A stretch of 64,000 nt of DNA from Anastatus disparis (lineage: Eukaryota; Arthropoda; Insecta; Hymenoptera; Eupelmidae): the NCBI GenBank assembly GCA_017163975.1, contig JAFFSR010000346.1, positions 1 to 64,000 of the forward strand. Reading direction: 5' to 3'. The notes below the pieces were generated by a model, which had not been told where the DNA came from, did no database searches, and was given only the letters and a program-made list of their open reading frames with translations. A program made the translations under genes and the position numbers. Positions within the stretch are counted from its first letter, which is position 1. The number at the start of each line of letters is the position of its first letter. Positions 14,196-26,478 of this stretch are shown here, piece by piece.

Positions 14196-14898
14196 ATTCT
14201 CTGTTTCTTTCCTCATTCATTTTTCAGAAGCGAAAATTTAAAAACTTCTATTTACAATAACTAAATAACTATGCGGTTGAGTATTTTCATTTTTTTACAT
14301 AATATTTTATACATAATTTTAAACATCATATTAGTTTTTTGAAAAGATCTGAATGGTGGGTTTTTAGTTATGTACTGATTTAAACAGCTTGTTATAGGAA
14401 TCACATGTTTAATGTTGCAACTTTAAAGCTCTATATCTCGCTTTTAGTAGGGAGCATTTTTCTAACAATTTAATATGATGTGTAGAATAATATAATTTAA
14501 AAGTAGTCTAAATTTAAAAAATCTGATTGAAAGTGAATTTCATGCCAACTACCTTAAGAAATTAACTAATTTGTGGAAGGGCATTTCGATAAAGAAATTT
14601 ACGATAATTTTAATACACGCAGTTGAAGAATTTTCGAAACTTATTTTTAACTACCTACGTCAAACCGCACCGTACATTCAAAGGCATTAAATTTTTCAAG
14701 GTATTAAGTAATATAACAGAATCTTTTGTTATCAACAGAAATTTCACTTATGTAAATATATATATTTTAATTTTTACATACATTTAAAGTATACATTTTT
14801 CTTTTTTTTTACTATGTTTACGAATTTTTAAACACACATTGAAAACTTTCTTAGATAATAATTATGAAAAATAAAATGTTTCAAACCTTTTAAATGCC
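14196..14898. other. AT-rich DNA, nothing recognised
   Basis: No open frame, repeat or RNA signature that I can support. Confidence 0.5.
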
Positions 14899-15302
14899 TT
14901 AAGGGGTGTCCTTATACCGGCACAGAGATCTACCTTATCTACATTTGAATTATGTATTTTAATAAAAATTTAACTATTTTTGACTAAAATTTATAGAAGA
15001 GGCACATTCTTAACATTGTAAAGAATTTATTGCAACTTTAAAAGACAGAATAATAGTGAAAATGAAGACAAAAACTGCATAATACGATTATTCATAACTA
15101 CACTGAAAAGTTAATCGTATTAAGCAGTTTTCGCCTTTATTTTTACCTTTATATTGTCTTTTAACGTTGCAATAAATTCTTTGGCATGTTAAGAATGTGC
15201 CTCTCCTACGAATTTCAGTCATAAATAGTTAAATTTTTATTAAAATTCATAATTTAAATGTAGGTAAGGTAGAACTCTATGTCGGTATCAGGATTCCCGA
15301 AA
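14899..15302. mobile_element. Fold-back MITE at a TTAA site
   Basis: 404-bp palindrome. The left end reads TTAAGGGGTGTCCTTATACC. The right end read on the minus strand is TTCGGGAATCCTGATACC, so the right TTAA has mutated. The arms continue inward through a CATTCTTAACATTGTAAAG-like block and its complement. No coding capacity. Confidence 0.75.
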
Positions 15303-15340
15303 TTTTATATTTGTAAAGCATCTGCTGAAACTATGACTTA

Positions 15341-15998
15341 CAGGGAGAGTGTTTCGCCTTTGGATCGCCGATTGTGCTCAAATTTTGGAAATGTTTTCTG
15401 GATGCAGAAACATAAACGAGGGCAAAATTTTAGAGGCCAACGCTTAATATTTCCCTAGTTACAGGCCATTGAAGAAAATCACTAAAAAAGTTACCAGATC
15501 TTCAAACGCTTATAGTTTCTCAGCATTATTAGCTAGAAGCTTATATCTTTCTTTAAATAAAAACTGAGCTCAAATCCTTTCGAAATAGCACCTATACCAT
15601 CTCAAAATATTATTTTTCCCCAAAGTTAGAGCATAATAAAGATTGGACCTGGATTTTTTGTTTAAAACATTAATTAATAATAAAAGCTAAAATTGAGTTT
15701 AATCTTTATTATGCTATAACTTTGAGAAAAAATAATATTTCAATATGCTATAACTACTATTTCGAAAGGATTTAAGCTCAGTTTTCATTTAAAAAAAGGT
15801 TTAAGCTTCTAAATGCTGAGGAACTATAAGCGTTTGAAAATCTAGTAATTTTTTTAGTGTTTTTCTTTAATGGCCTGTAACTAGGAAAATATTAAACGTT
15901 GGTCTCTAAAATTTTGGCTTTCTTTATATTTCTGCATCCAGAAAACATTCACAAAATTTGAGCGAAAACGTAGACCCGAAGGTGAAACACTCTCCTTG
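15341..15998. mobile_element. Fold-back element with TTA target duplication
   Basis: 658-bp palindrome with termini CAGGGAGAGTGTTTCGCC and, on the minus strand, CAAGGAGAGTGTTTCACC. It is flanked by TTA on both sides (15338-15340 and 15999-16001). The 3-bp TTA duplication fits PIF/Harbinger-type insertion; that assignment is inference. The termini match the element at 56814-57207. Confidence 0.8.
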
Positions 15999-16001
15999 TT
16001 A

Positions 16002-16478
16002 GTATAATAAAAAACGTCATTAATTTATGTACATACAAATATCATATGATTTCATTTATGGAAATTAATAGGTTTTACTCATAGTTTTTTTCTATAGTTT
16101 TCACTAATTACTAACATATTTTCACTTAAAGTCAAAAGATTTCATGTAAGAAACATACTATTTTTCTGTCATATCGTGATTTTTCAGCATCGAATTTTTA
16201 TTTAAAAGTTGATTTAAATGATTAGTGAAAATCATAGTCCACAAATTAATAAACGCATTGAAATGGCTTCTTATAATTTAAGGAAAAAGCTACAAATTAT
16301 CTATTACATTCACGTGTTTACCCTTGAACGCATCGTATACTAAAAAAATTGTTATTAGCCTCGCTCCGCAAAAAGATAAAAATTTGCGTGCGTAATTGAA
16401 ATGATTAATTAAACATTTCTTGGTATTACATTTTCTTTGGAAGCTTGGAAAAAATTTAAATCGTATTTTGAAAATATT
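16002..16478. other. AT-rich DNA, nothing recognised
   Basis: No gene or repeat is recognised between the fold-back element and the Copia LTR. Confidence 0.5.
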
Positions 16479-16714
16479 GTTAAAATTAGTGAGAGGTGAT
16501 TTGAATGAAATAAACGCAATTAATTCGTAATAAATAATTTATTATAAAAATACAAAATCTTAATATATCTTGGCTGCTTAACTGTCAAGCATGAAATGAG
16601 CAAACGCATCTTGCGTTCATCAAAGGTACCTCGCTTTACGGCTTTACGGCTCAATCGTGTGTGTGTAGTGTCACACACTACACACACACGATTGAGCGTG
16701 TCTATATTTTTAAC
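16479..16714 (-). repeat. 3' LTR of the old minus-strand Copia
   Basis: Homologous to the 216-bp LTRs at 36651-36866 and 43765-43980. On the minus strand it is preceded by a purine-rich GAGCGTGGGAGGAG tract (polypurine tract) and begins CGTTAAAAATATAGAC, i.e. the usual TG is mutated to CG. About 20 bases longer than its relatives because of an inverted duplication at 16651-16697 that creates an almost perfect palindrome. Confidence 0.85.
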
Positions 16715-16959
16715 GCTCCTCCCACGCTCAATATTGTTTATCATAAATAATTTTTATTAGAATACATAAATGAAAATATATAGAAAAGAAATAGAATTTT
16801 AAGTTTTTCAATCTTGATTTAAAGATTACTGCCGTTAGCTCTATTGTTAGTTGTTTTATTTAGGACCTGTAATACATACAAAGTAAAAAATATTAAAATA
16901 AAAGCAGTGTAAGTTTATGTATGTTTTTAAATTTTTGTTAGTCTTATCAGTAGTTTAGT

Positions 16960-19640
16960 ATTAACTTTGACAGACGTTCATGCAGTTCAAATGCCAGCGG
17001 TTTTGTGAATACGTCAGCTATCTGATTTTTAGAAGAAACCCAGCTGACATTTATCAGACTTCTTTCCAAACACTCTTTTACGTATTGTTCTTTTATTTCT
17101 GTCATATGTCTTAATTTTGTTCTACACCTTGTTAACAGTTATTGTATCCTTGATAAGTTCAAAGTCTTTCGTTCCTTTTAAGTATCTAAATTCTCTTCTA
17201 ACTGACTGCCAGTCATCTTCAGTGAGGTTGATTTGTTGAATGCCTAGAACATTAACAGCATAGGCAATATTTGTCCTGCTTGCATTGATTTATTATTTTC
17301 TTCACGCTTTCTTCTCTTGTTATTGTCCACCTGATTGGTTAACGTGGATATTCGTTGAGGAGGTAATTAATCAAAACTAAACTTCTTTAGCATTTTGCTT
17401 ATGCATTCTTCTTGCTTAAGAGGAGGTCGAGTATATCTGTCCTTTTCTGATTAAAGAATTGATTCTTTTACAAAAATTAATAATCGTCGCGAAAAATAAA
17501 AAGAAAGCCCTATCTCGTATAATAAAAGCTAGACTTTCTTTTATGAGGAAAAATTATTTGTATTGCTTCGTTTTTAAGAAAATCTTGAAAAATTTAATTA
17601 TCCATCCTAACTTTTTGCTACAATTATTAGTTTTTGAAAAAAAATAAATTCTTTGATTAGAAAAGAACAGAGATCTACGACCTGCTCTTAATGCTTAGTA
17701 TCCTTTTCTTTCTGTCTCACTTTATTTCTAAGCTTAAGAAATTTCTAGGCTCGCCAATTTCTGTCATTTTAAATTCTTCCTTTAAATTTGTCCTTATTCT
17801 TTCAATCATCTGTACATCATTGCAATCTAGCAGAATATTATCTACATACAATATCAAGATAAGAAATCCGTTCTCTTCTTACTGAGTAAATAGACAATGC
17901 TGATTGTTGAATGATCTAAGTTCATATTTCTTTACTGCCTCTTTGAATCTTTCATTTCATTATTTTGGACTGACTTTCAAACTGTATAAATTTCCAATAT
18001 ATACATCTTGTATAGTTTGATCCGTTCATAAATATCTCACTGTTCAAATATCTATTTAGAAAATCTGTCTTTACATCCTTTTTACATATTTCTAAATTTA
18101 GTTTGTTTGCCATTGCCAGTATAGATCTGATTAAAGGTGATCGTGAAACCAGTGCATATGTTTCTTACATATCATACTCATTTCTATCATTGAAACTATG
18201 AATTACTAATCTAGCTCTATAACTTATTTTACCGGCTTCTGTCTTTCTTGTAAATATCAATCTTGAATGTATAATGTTTGATCTTTTTCTGTCATTCATT
18301 ACAATTAATCTATCAACTAATTTCCATACATTATTCTTATACATAGATTCTAACTCTTCATTAATAGTTTTGGTCCATTTTGTTTTTGTTTATCTTTTGA
18401 CTTTGTAGCTTCCAAGTATGTACTCGGGTCACTATTTATTTCAGCTAATGAAACATAAGTTTCTTCATCCATTTTATTCTCTGTACTTGTTTGTGTTTCC
18501 ATTGGTAATTCAATCTGTCGTTTTGTTTTCTCTCTCTACGATTCTTGCACTTTATATTCAGTATTTTTTTTAACTTTTGTCGGTCGTCCTACTAATATTT
18601 TAATTTTCTCTCCTTCTCGTCCTCGTTCCTTTTTATCAGTCTTATTATTTTTGTTTCTCGGCCGTCTGACTGGTCTTTTGACTATCTCTCCCTCCGGTCT
18701 TTGTATTCGTGTCTCCAGTTTTTGTTTTCTCTATCTTCTCATACAAACGTCACAAACTATGTATCTTTATCTGTTCATCAATTTGTTTCTATTCTTGTAT
18801 ATCTGCCCTTGTAGACTAATTTGTCGTTGAATCGTACATTTTTACTTTCGTGTAATTTATATAAAACCCATTGTGTCTGAATGTATTATTTGCAGAGGTT
18901 CAATTGTTCTATGCCTGACTGTCTTAAATGAAAATTTGTTAAACTTTGCAATCATACACATTTTACAGTCTTTCAACGTATCATCAAATACAGCCTGTTT
19001 CAAATTTTTTATATTAGGAAATTTTTATTGTAATTTCCTTAAATAATAAACTGATGCATGGCCCATTCCAGTATGCTACAACATAGCGTAGTTGTTTGTA
19101 TTTATTTTCTCTGTCGCTTTTGTATTTTCAAGCTCACATTGAGATTCTTCACTGACTTCAATCTCATGTGATTTATAAATATTTATGTCTGCAATCTAAA
19201 TATTTTTCCTCTTTGACTGTCTGATTTCCTTCCTTTTCATTAAATTGATTATTTTCTTCAATATTCTGTTCTTCATACATTCTTCTTGTCGTTACATATG
19301 CTAGAACCTGTCTTTGTTATGAATTATTTTTTGTCGCATATGATTCAAACTCAATCAACCAATATGGCTGATTATATATTGATAAGGATAAAAGATTTTC
19401 ATTTAAGTATCCCGTGCATATAACTCTGTCTAAATTAATAAATTTTCTATCAGTTGTATTTATTTGCACGCTTCCTTCTATCTTATATTTGAAATTCGCG
19501 CTGCTGTCTTTATTTTCGCATTGAATTTTGTCCAGTTGTTTGATAAATGTCTTGAAAATCAACTCTGAATTTGTCAAATGTTCTATCGCATCGCTGTCAG
19601 CACTCTGTTCATTAGTCTTCTCGTTTTCTTTTAGGGGCCT
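16960..19640 (-). pseudogene. Copia pol remnant (protease to RNase H)
   Basis: Decayed minus-strand pol. The 19317-19640 part carries AIEHLTNSELIFKTF, aligning with the residues just after the Asp-Ser-Gly protease site of the young Copia at 44085-51962, followed by the linker before the integrase. Around 17830 the reverse-transcriptase box reads YVDN instead of YVDD, losing a catalytic Asp. Many stops and indels. It is interrupted by a family-1 MITE at 17416-17691. Confidence 0.8.
17416..17691. mobile_element. Family-1 fold-back MITE, internally deleted
   Basis: Bounded by TTAA (17416-17419 and 17688-17691) with family-1 termini GAGGAGGTCGAGTATATCTG and, at the right, CTACGACCTGCTC. Most of the right inner arm is deleted, so it is 276 bp rather than ~389. 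It lies inside the Copia pol remnant. Confidence 0.88.
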
Positions 19641-19826
19641 TAGGGTCCCAAAGGACCAAATTTCCATAACATATGCGCAAATGGAAGAGAGGGTGTAATA
19701 ATATGAGACTGCCACACACCTCGACGTGCGCCGGATACTGAACGAGTTCTATATAAACGAGTGGGGTGTATAGTGCATTCAAAAGACGAGTTTTTATTAT
19801 GCGTGTATATATATATATATATATAT
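19640..19826. repeat. Dispersed repeat fragment plus TA run
   Basis: Contains GAGACTGCCACACACC followed by a GACGTG motif, also present at about 56040-56080. The junction at about 19640 is where homology to Copia gag-pol is lost. It ends in a short TA run used as the target of the next element. Identity unknown; an LTR fragment is possible. Confidence 0.5.
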
Positions 19827-21961
19827 GGGACGTTTCATGTCAACTCGACTGACAAAAAAATAGAATTTGCTGAAAATCCGTGAAGAGGTTCCATTTGATT
19901 CCCAAAATATACAAAAAAATTTTTAGAGGCATAGGTCAAAGGGATTACGAGTAATAAGTAATAGAATATTGTGATTTTTCAAATTTTTTTGTTAAATTAC
20001 CAACCTAATTATTTTTTTCCTCAGAAACTAAGGATTTTAGAGATTCACTTATAAATATATTTATTGTTGCAAATAATGAGTAGAATCTACACAAATTTTT
20101 TTAAATCTCAGAATTGCTGTCTTCTGATTGGTTCATTTTGTACTTTCATGTAATTTTGAATTTCTGGTGTTCGACCAGGTTGATTTCACTCAGGTGGCAC
20201 TATGTTATGTCTTTTTATAATATCTTGAAGTGAGCTTTGTCTCATCTTAGGCATAGAACTGAGAGAAGAGCTATAGAACTTTGAATATTAAAAAATAACA
20301 TAGAATTTTCAATTTAAAACATATATACTGTGGATTTGGTTCTTCGCTTACAGATGATGCAATATACGAACAAATGATTTTTAAATATCTTGGAAGAGAT
20401 CTATTTCTTAATAATTTAATTATTAATTTAGAATCTGAATTGAAATATCAACTGTTCATTATTTAGACATCCTCAAAATACACTCGTAACCAAAACATAT
20501 TTATGTGTTTCAATAAATTGTTATTATAATGATTTTAAATATGTGTTGAAAAATTTTTTTTTCAAATTTTATTACCTTTATTATATACTTGAAATGAATG
20601 TCAAGTATATAATAAGGGTAATAAAACTATGAGATCTTACCATAATTTTTAACAAAGGATTTTTCAATCAATCAATTATTGGAATTTATAGTTATCGAAA
20701 TCAAATAAGAAAAAGGATCTGAATATTTTAATATTTAATATTTATAAAAATCTTAATTTATTGGATTACATAAAACTATTATATAAATAATCATTTCTAA
20801 ATGTATAATACGTATTTAAATAATTTTTCAATACATATGTATTATATATTTATAAACTCATCTTATTTTAAATATTTAAAATCATAATAACAATTTATTG
20901 AAGTACATAAATATGTTTTGGTGTGAGTGTATTTTGAGGATGTCTAAATAATGAACAGTTGATATTTCAATTCAGATTCTAAATTAATACTTAAATTATT
21001 AAAAAATAGATCTCTTTTAAGATATTTAAAAATCATTTGTTCGTATATTGCATTATCTATAATCGAAGAACCAAATCCACAGTATATATGTTTTAAATTG
21101 AAAATTCTATTTTATTTTTAAAGGGGATGTAAAATGGACACTACACCTGTACTCATAAATATTCACTATCTTCACATTTTATTGCAAAATTTTCAATAAA
21201 AAAATGCATTAGCTTGTAGTATGTACCATAAAGATTATTCGGTTAAATTTTTAAATAAATTCATTCATTAGTTATTGAGAATTTTGGGTTCCAAAATTAT
21301 TTATTAAAATTTTTCAATTTTGTTCAGGAATCCAAATATCTTAAAAGCTAATGAATGAATTTATTTGGAAATTTATCTAAATAATCATCATGGTACATAC
21401 TACAAGCTAATGCATTTCTTTTCTGGAAATTGAGCAATAAAATGGAAAAGAAGCTAATATTTATAAGTACAGGTGTAGTGTCCGTTTTACATCTCCTTAA
21501 TATTCAAAGTTCTATAGCTCTTCTCTCAGTTCTATGCCTAAGATGAGACAAAGCTCACTTCAAGATATTATAAAAAGACATAACATAGTGCAACCTGAGT
21601 GAAATCAACCTGGTCGAACACCAGAAATTCAAAATTACATGAAAGTACAAAATGAACCAATCAGAAGACAGCAATTCTGAGATTTAAAAAAATTTGTGTA
21701 GATTCTACTCATTATTTGCAACAATAAATATATTCATAAGTGAATCTCTAAAATCCTTAGTTTCTGAGGAAAAAAATAATTAGGTTGGTAATTTAACAAA
21801 AAAATTTGAAAAATCACAATATTCTATTACTTATTACTCGTAATCCCTTTGACCTATGCCTCTAAAAATTTTTTTGTATATTTTGGGTATCAAATGGAAC
21901 CTCTTCACGGATTTTCAGCAAATTCTATTTTTTTGTCAGTCGAGTTGACATGAAACGTCCC
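19827..21961. mobile_element. 2.1-kb long-inverted-repeat (fold-back) element
   Basis: Ends GGGACGTTTCATGTCAACTC (left) and its exact complement (right), between TATATA-type flanks. The arms are nearly identical for about 0.9 kb, e.g. 19860-20350 against 21940-21060. No coding capacity. The right arm is interrupted by a 383-bp MITE at 21118-21500. Superfamily not determined. Confidence 0.85.
21118..21500. mobile_element. Fold-back MITE nested at TTAA
   Basis: Palindrome with left end AGGGGATGTAAAATGGACAC and minus-strand right end AGGAGATGTAAAACGGACAC. TTAA is present at both ends (21118-21121 and 21497-21500). The corresponding site in the other arm of the host palindrome (20288-20291) is an uninterrupted TTAA, showing insertion with TTAA duplication. 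Confidence 0.82.
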
Positions 21962-22134
21962 ATATATACATGCATAATAAGACTTTTGAGGATTTTGTGA
22001 GGTTGCTGTTAAATGGGAAACAATGTTAAATGAAAAAATCGACAAAATGCCGAGGCATTTTGAGGATTTTTGAGGATTTTAAGGCGCGTTCACATGCCTG
22101 ATTGTAACCCTGCCCAGCGGGGTTATTGGGCATG

Positions 22135-22288
22135 TTGGTACAATGAAAATACCATGTTTGCGATGAAAAGTCCATGCAATGAAAAGTCCTCGCGACGAAA
22201 TGCCCGTACGGTGAATGGTCCATATGATGAAAAGTCTGCCATGAAACGACTGACAGTGAAATGTCCTGCGAGGAAACGTCCGTGACCC
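22135..22288 (+). repeat. Degenerate 14-20-bp periodic sequence
   Basis: About nine imperfect units, most built on ATGAAAAGTCC: variants include GATGAAAAGTCC, GACGAAATGCCC, GTGAATGGTCC, GTGAAATGTCC and GAGGAAACGTCC. The stretch is GC-richer than its surroundings and lies between two fold-back elements. Function unknown. Confidence 0.65.
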
Positions 22289-22290
22289 TG

Positions 22291-22918
22291 TAGAATATTT
22301 TTAACTCTTTTAACTTAATTTTTTAATAATTGGAAATTTTCGGATTTTTGAATTTTCATAAATCAAATGTAACTTTTTAAAGAATTGATGAAATTAAAAA
22401 ATTTTAAATCGATTGCAAAGTGGAGAAAATTTCCTAAATGATTGTTTTCAATCAATTTTCAATATTTATTTCATGTGCAGAAATACAAACATGCGAAAAT
22501 GGAGCAAATAAGAAAATAATTTTTCAGGTTTAATTACATTTTCTATGTTTTTTCATGTTTTGATATGCTTACAACTGAAGTTAATAAATAAATTGTGTAT
22601 ACATTGAATTTACATTATACAGTTGTGAAAAGATGCCGAAATATAAAAAAATATGGAATATTTTATTGCACCTGAAAAATTATTTTGTTATTTGCTCCAT
22701 TTTCCCACGCTTGTAACTCTGTACACGAAATATACATTAAAAATTGATTAGAGATAATCTTTTAGGAAATATTCTCTACTTTGCAATCGATTTTGAAAAG
22801 TAATATTCATCAATTCTTTAAAAAGTTAAATTTGATTGATTAAAATTCAAAAATTCGTAAAAATTCAAAAATTTTAATTTAAAAAAAATTAAGTTGAAAA
22901 AGAGTCAAAATATTCTAT
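22291..22918. mobile_element. Fold-back element, ~630 bp
   Basis: Palindrome ending TAGAATATTTTTAACTC at the left and, on the minus strand, CTATAGAATATTTTGACTC at the right. Inner arms share TCGATTGCAAAGT-like and TGGAGCAAATAAGAAAAT-like blocks. A TA target is possible. No coding capacity. Confidence 0.75.
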
Positions 22919-23056
22919 AGCTTATAAAAAGATAATATTTTGTCCGATCTTTAAAACGCCGTTTGAATTTCTTAAATTCATCAAAGCGTTTCTGAGATAT
23001 TACGACTTGAATTTGAGTCTTTAAAAAAAAAATGTTGCGGAACTTTTGATCGGTAC
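22919..23056 (-). mobile_element. Tc1/mariner-like element end fragment
   Basis: On the minus strand a sequence beginning CAGTACCGATCAAAAGTTCC follows a TA that interrupts the Copia gag sequence just after AAG at about 23057. The terminus and the TA target are typical of Tc1/mariner elements (inference). The other end was not identified. Confidence 0.45.
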
Positions 23057-23779
23057 TGTACTTCTCAACTATAAAAGAATAGTAAACCAATACAAATAAA
23101 ATTACATATATTATGAGCTTAATAGACCGAAAACGAGCCCTTTAAGTTCAATATATCTATCAAAATAAAGAGAATGAACCTAGTATGCCGAACACAAGCA
23201 ATATTAGGTCATTTATATTTATGACAATTGAAGAGAATCAATCTAACATGCCTAACACAAACAATGTTAAAGTATTCAAATTTTTCAGTTATTTATGTAT
23301 ATTTTTATATTTATAATTATACATATATGCTATTATTCGCATACACAATATAGTGATCACAAATATTATTATGTATGTGAAAGTAGCAACTAGGATTGAT
23401 CAATATTATTTTAAAACCATGAATATATTCTTAAAATTATGTATATACGTACTAATTGTACGTTCAAGCTTGATTAAATAAAATTTTTAAATATAGAATA
23501 ATTATTATTCAATACTTAATTTATATTCAATTTCTGCCATAGTTTTGAATCCAATGCTGTCTTCGATAACTGTCACATACATCTCCTTATGAGAATGCTT
23601 CTTTACAAAATCATTTATCGTCTCTTGAGTTTTAAAAACAGCAATAAACTTTTCTTCTCTGTACAATGATAATTTTAAATTAATATTCCAAAATATATTT
23701 TTCTTTCAATTTATTTTATATATACTCGTTCGTTTCAGTCGGTCGATATTTAAATTAAATTATCATATTGTTACTCGCG

Positions 23780-24813
23780 AGGGGCTATTCACTTAAAAAA
23801 AAGTGTCAAAATGATTACAGATTTCATATGATTTCAAATGATTTCAAAATGATTTCAGAAATATATTTTTATACTTGTAACTTCAAACATTTTCAAAACA
23901 GGCTATGGTAGGCAGTGATTTCAAATGATTTCAAATAATTTCAAGCAAATTTTTTATGATTTTAAATAATTCCGAAATCATTCCAAGATAATTAAAATTA
24001 ATATTTATGAAGGTTAAACTTACTTTAAATTATAATCCCTAAATCGTCATTATTGAATCATATAAAAATTAAAATAATACCTATATTTTAAAAAATTCAA
24101 TTAAGAATAACTAAATTTTACATTTATTTATTAAAAAAAATTCTTTATTTTTTTATACAGCTCATCATTAACTACAATCCCACATTAAATTTTTTAAACA
24201 CAAAGTTAGTTTAAAAAATTAACCACCATAAGAGCTATGATCGAAAAACTTATCAGCCGTGTGTGACAGATACAAAGAGAGAAATTTAAACATAAGTAAA
24301 TAATGCTTATTTACTTATTTATAGATCTTATTTAAATTTTTTGTTAGTATTTCTTTTTTTCATTTTTCACATATATTCTTTTTAATTTGTTTTGATATAA
24401 ATTATCTTTTACATAAAAATTTTGTGTGGGATGCGTTTTGCTTATGATTAAAATCATTCATTTTTTTCAATTCCAGAAAAAAATTCTTGTAAATATTTAT
24501 ATATTATGTATCGATACTATTCCCCAAAAATAAAAAATTATTTTATTTATCAGAGCAGCTCATATTAATCTGGTATTTAAATAATATTTAGTATTATATT
24601 TCTGGTAATATTTTAAATTGTAAACTAAATACAAAAATATTCATTGATTTCAATGATTTCAAATGATTTCAATTTAAATAGTTTTGATTCCGGTAATCAT
24701 ATTGTGCACATAAAATTTAATAAAATATTTCAATGATTTCAAATGATTTCAATAATGGTTTCAAATGATTTCTTCTGGAGGTGGTCAATGATTTCTTATA
24801 GTGAGTAGCCCCT
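23780..24813. mobile_element. 1.03-kb TIR element with internal ATTTCA repeats
   Basis: Present in this leader and absent from the matching place in the other Copia copy (about 38550). Termini are AGGGGCTATTCACTT and, on the minus strand, AGGGGCTACTCACTA. Both subterminal zones carry repeated TGATTTCAAATGATTTCA-type motifs (23810-23950 and 24650-24790). No coding capacity. Target duplication is not clear. Superfamily unknown. Confidence 0.75.
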
Positions 24814-25134
24814 CGGTTACACGAGTTTCTCGTGTGCGCATGTATATGTATCTGTATCTATACTTTCTGTCGTGCGCGCACTGTTATACATTCATTTCTG
24901 CTCATACACAGACATACGCACAAATATATATACGTTCGTTTAGTCTTATCCGTCATTATTTACATTTAATAATTTTTAAAGCCATCTTATATATTTATTT
25001 AATTAACTTTATTTTTGTTTCAAATCCTTTTTTACTAACTTTTTTTTTAATCGGTCTTTTGCACGCCTTTACGTAAACTTTATTCTTTTCCACTTTCATT
25101 TAGTTCGTTTAGCTTCACTCATTCTGTCTCTTTC

Positions 25135-25523
25135 TTAAGAGCAGGTCGAATATATATGTCCTTTTCTAATCAAAGAATTGAGTTTTTTGCAATAACTAAT
25201 AACTTTAGCAAAAAATAAAGAGATAGCCCTATCTCGTATTACAAAACGGAATATTTTCTTCGATGAGAATGAATTGATTTTATTGTTTCGTTTTCAAAAA
25301 ATCCTTGAAAATCCTAAAACATAGAGGTCAGGGTAAACAATTTGGTTTTCCAAGGTTTTCTTGAAAACGAATAGGTAAAATCAATTATTTCTCATTAAAG
25401 AAAATATTGCTTTTTGTAATACGAAATGGGGCTATCTATTTATTTTTTGTTAAAGTTATTAATTACTGCAAAAAAAATAATTCTTTAATTAGAAAAGGAC
25501 GGAGATACGTGACCTTCTCTTAA
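25135..25523. mobile_element. Family-1 fold-back MITE, full length
   Basis: 389 bp including TTAA at both ends. Termini are GAGCAGGTCGAATATATATG and the minus-strand GAGAAGGTCACGTATCTCCG. The empty site in the other Copia copy is TTAA at 38232-38235, so insertion duplicated TTAA. Confidence 0.93.
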
Positions 25524-25970
25524 GCTGTCATTTTTATTGCGACCATGCGCACACTATACACATACTCACACGTATATACTGTCTCTTTTGTTCATGCCAT
25601 TGCTATCCTGTTATACATCACGGAAAAAAGTTTTCACCGGTAAAACTAATGCTAAATTCGATTAGATGTTTAAATTCCAATGCTAGTGTGTTCTAAAGTA
25701 ATGAATGGCATTAATTTTTTTCGCTCTATTGACAGCACAAATAAAATTCATACCAGTGTAGTATTTTTTAGTGCTATAAATATTTATTTTCGATAACTGA
25801 CGCGTGAATTTACAGTGCCACCTTTGGCACGGTTTTTTCGGGTGCCAAGCACGTTAAATAACGGCGCTGGTGTATGTTTGTGTATACGAATTTTCGATTG
25901 TAGCAGTGTACACGATTGTGAAGTTTTACACAAAAGTTTTTCTATTTATTGCATAGGAAATAAGTGCCAA

Positions 25971-26057
25971 ATGGATAATTTTATACAAAAAATATTAAAT
26001 GAGTGGAATCTCACTGAATTAACAAATCTTTTCAAGTGTAAATATAAATTACCTTAA
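25971..26057 (+). CDS. Short coding-like fragment inside the CACTG element
   Basis: Starts ATGGATAATTTTATACAAAA and encodes 28 residues (MDNFIQKILNEWNLTELTNL and 8 more), then stops. The pattern is like the first helices of SAM-like N-terminal domains of insect transposon proteins. It may be the first exon of the element's lost gene. An in-frame ATG lies upstream at 25815. Function not assigned. Confidence 0.25.
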   Translation: MDNFIQKILNEWNLTELTNLFKCKYKLP

Positions 26058-26478
26058 ATAAATGATACTTTATTTTCGTTGATATATATACATAAAAAGT
26101 TTCTAACCTAAAAATATTAGGCTACTGGAATTTATTATGATCAGATTAGATTTGATAAAATATAACTATATCAATTAATTAGACATTTTAATATCTCTAT
26201 AATCATCAATTAATCAATTAATTTGATAAATTTATTTACTTTATTTTATTTTTCTCATGTTCTGCATTTTTCCTACAAATTTTTCGCATAGAGAATTATT
26301 TTATTGGATTATCACAATACGTGCATTTGAAAGCACAAATCTTCAGCTTTATTTTGAATACTGCTTCTCTATGTTACTTTTATGAAAAGTTACATAAAAA
26401 AAAATGAGAAAAAATTGCAAGTTCGTTTCGACCAGTTTTCACGTATAATTTCGTACTAAAATAACTAAATAACTTTTC

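Noticed and set aside
16520..16744. Conserved small protein ending near a VCVVC motif, repeated at 36637 and 43748
   Set aside because: The similar frames are all parts of Copia LTRs, so the resemblance is due to shared LTR sequence, not a protein family.
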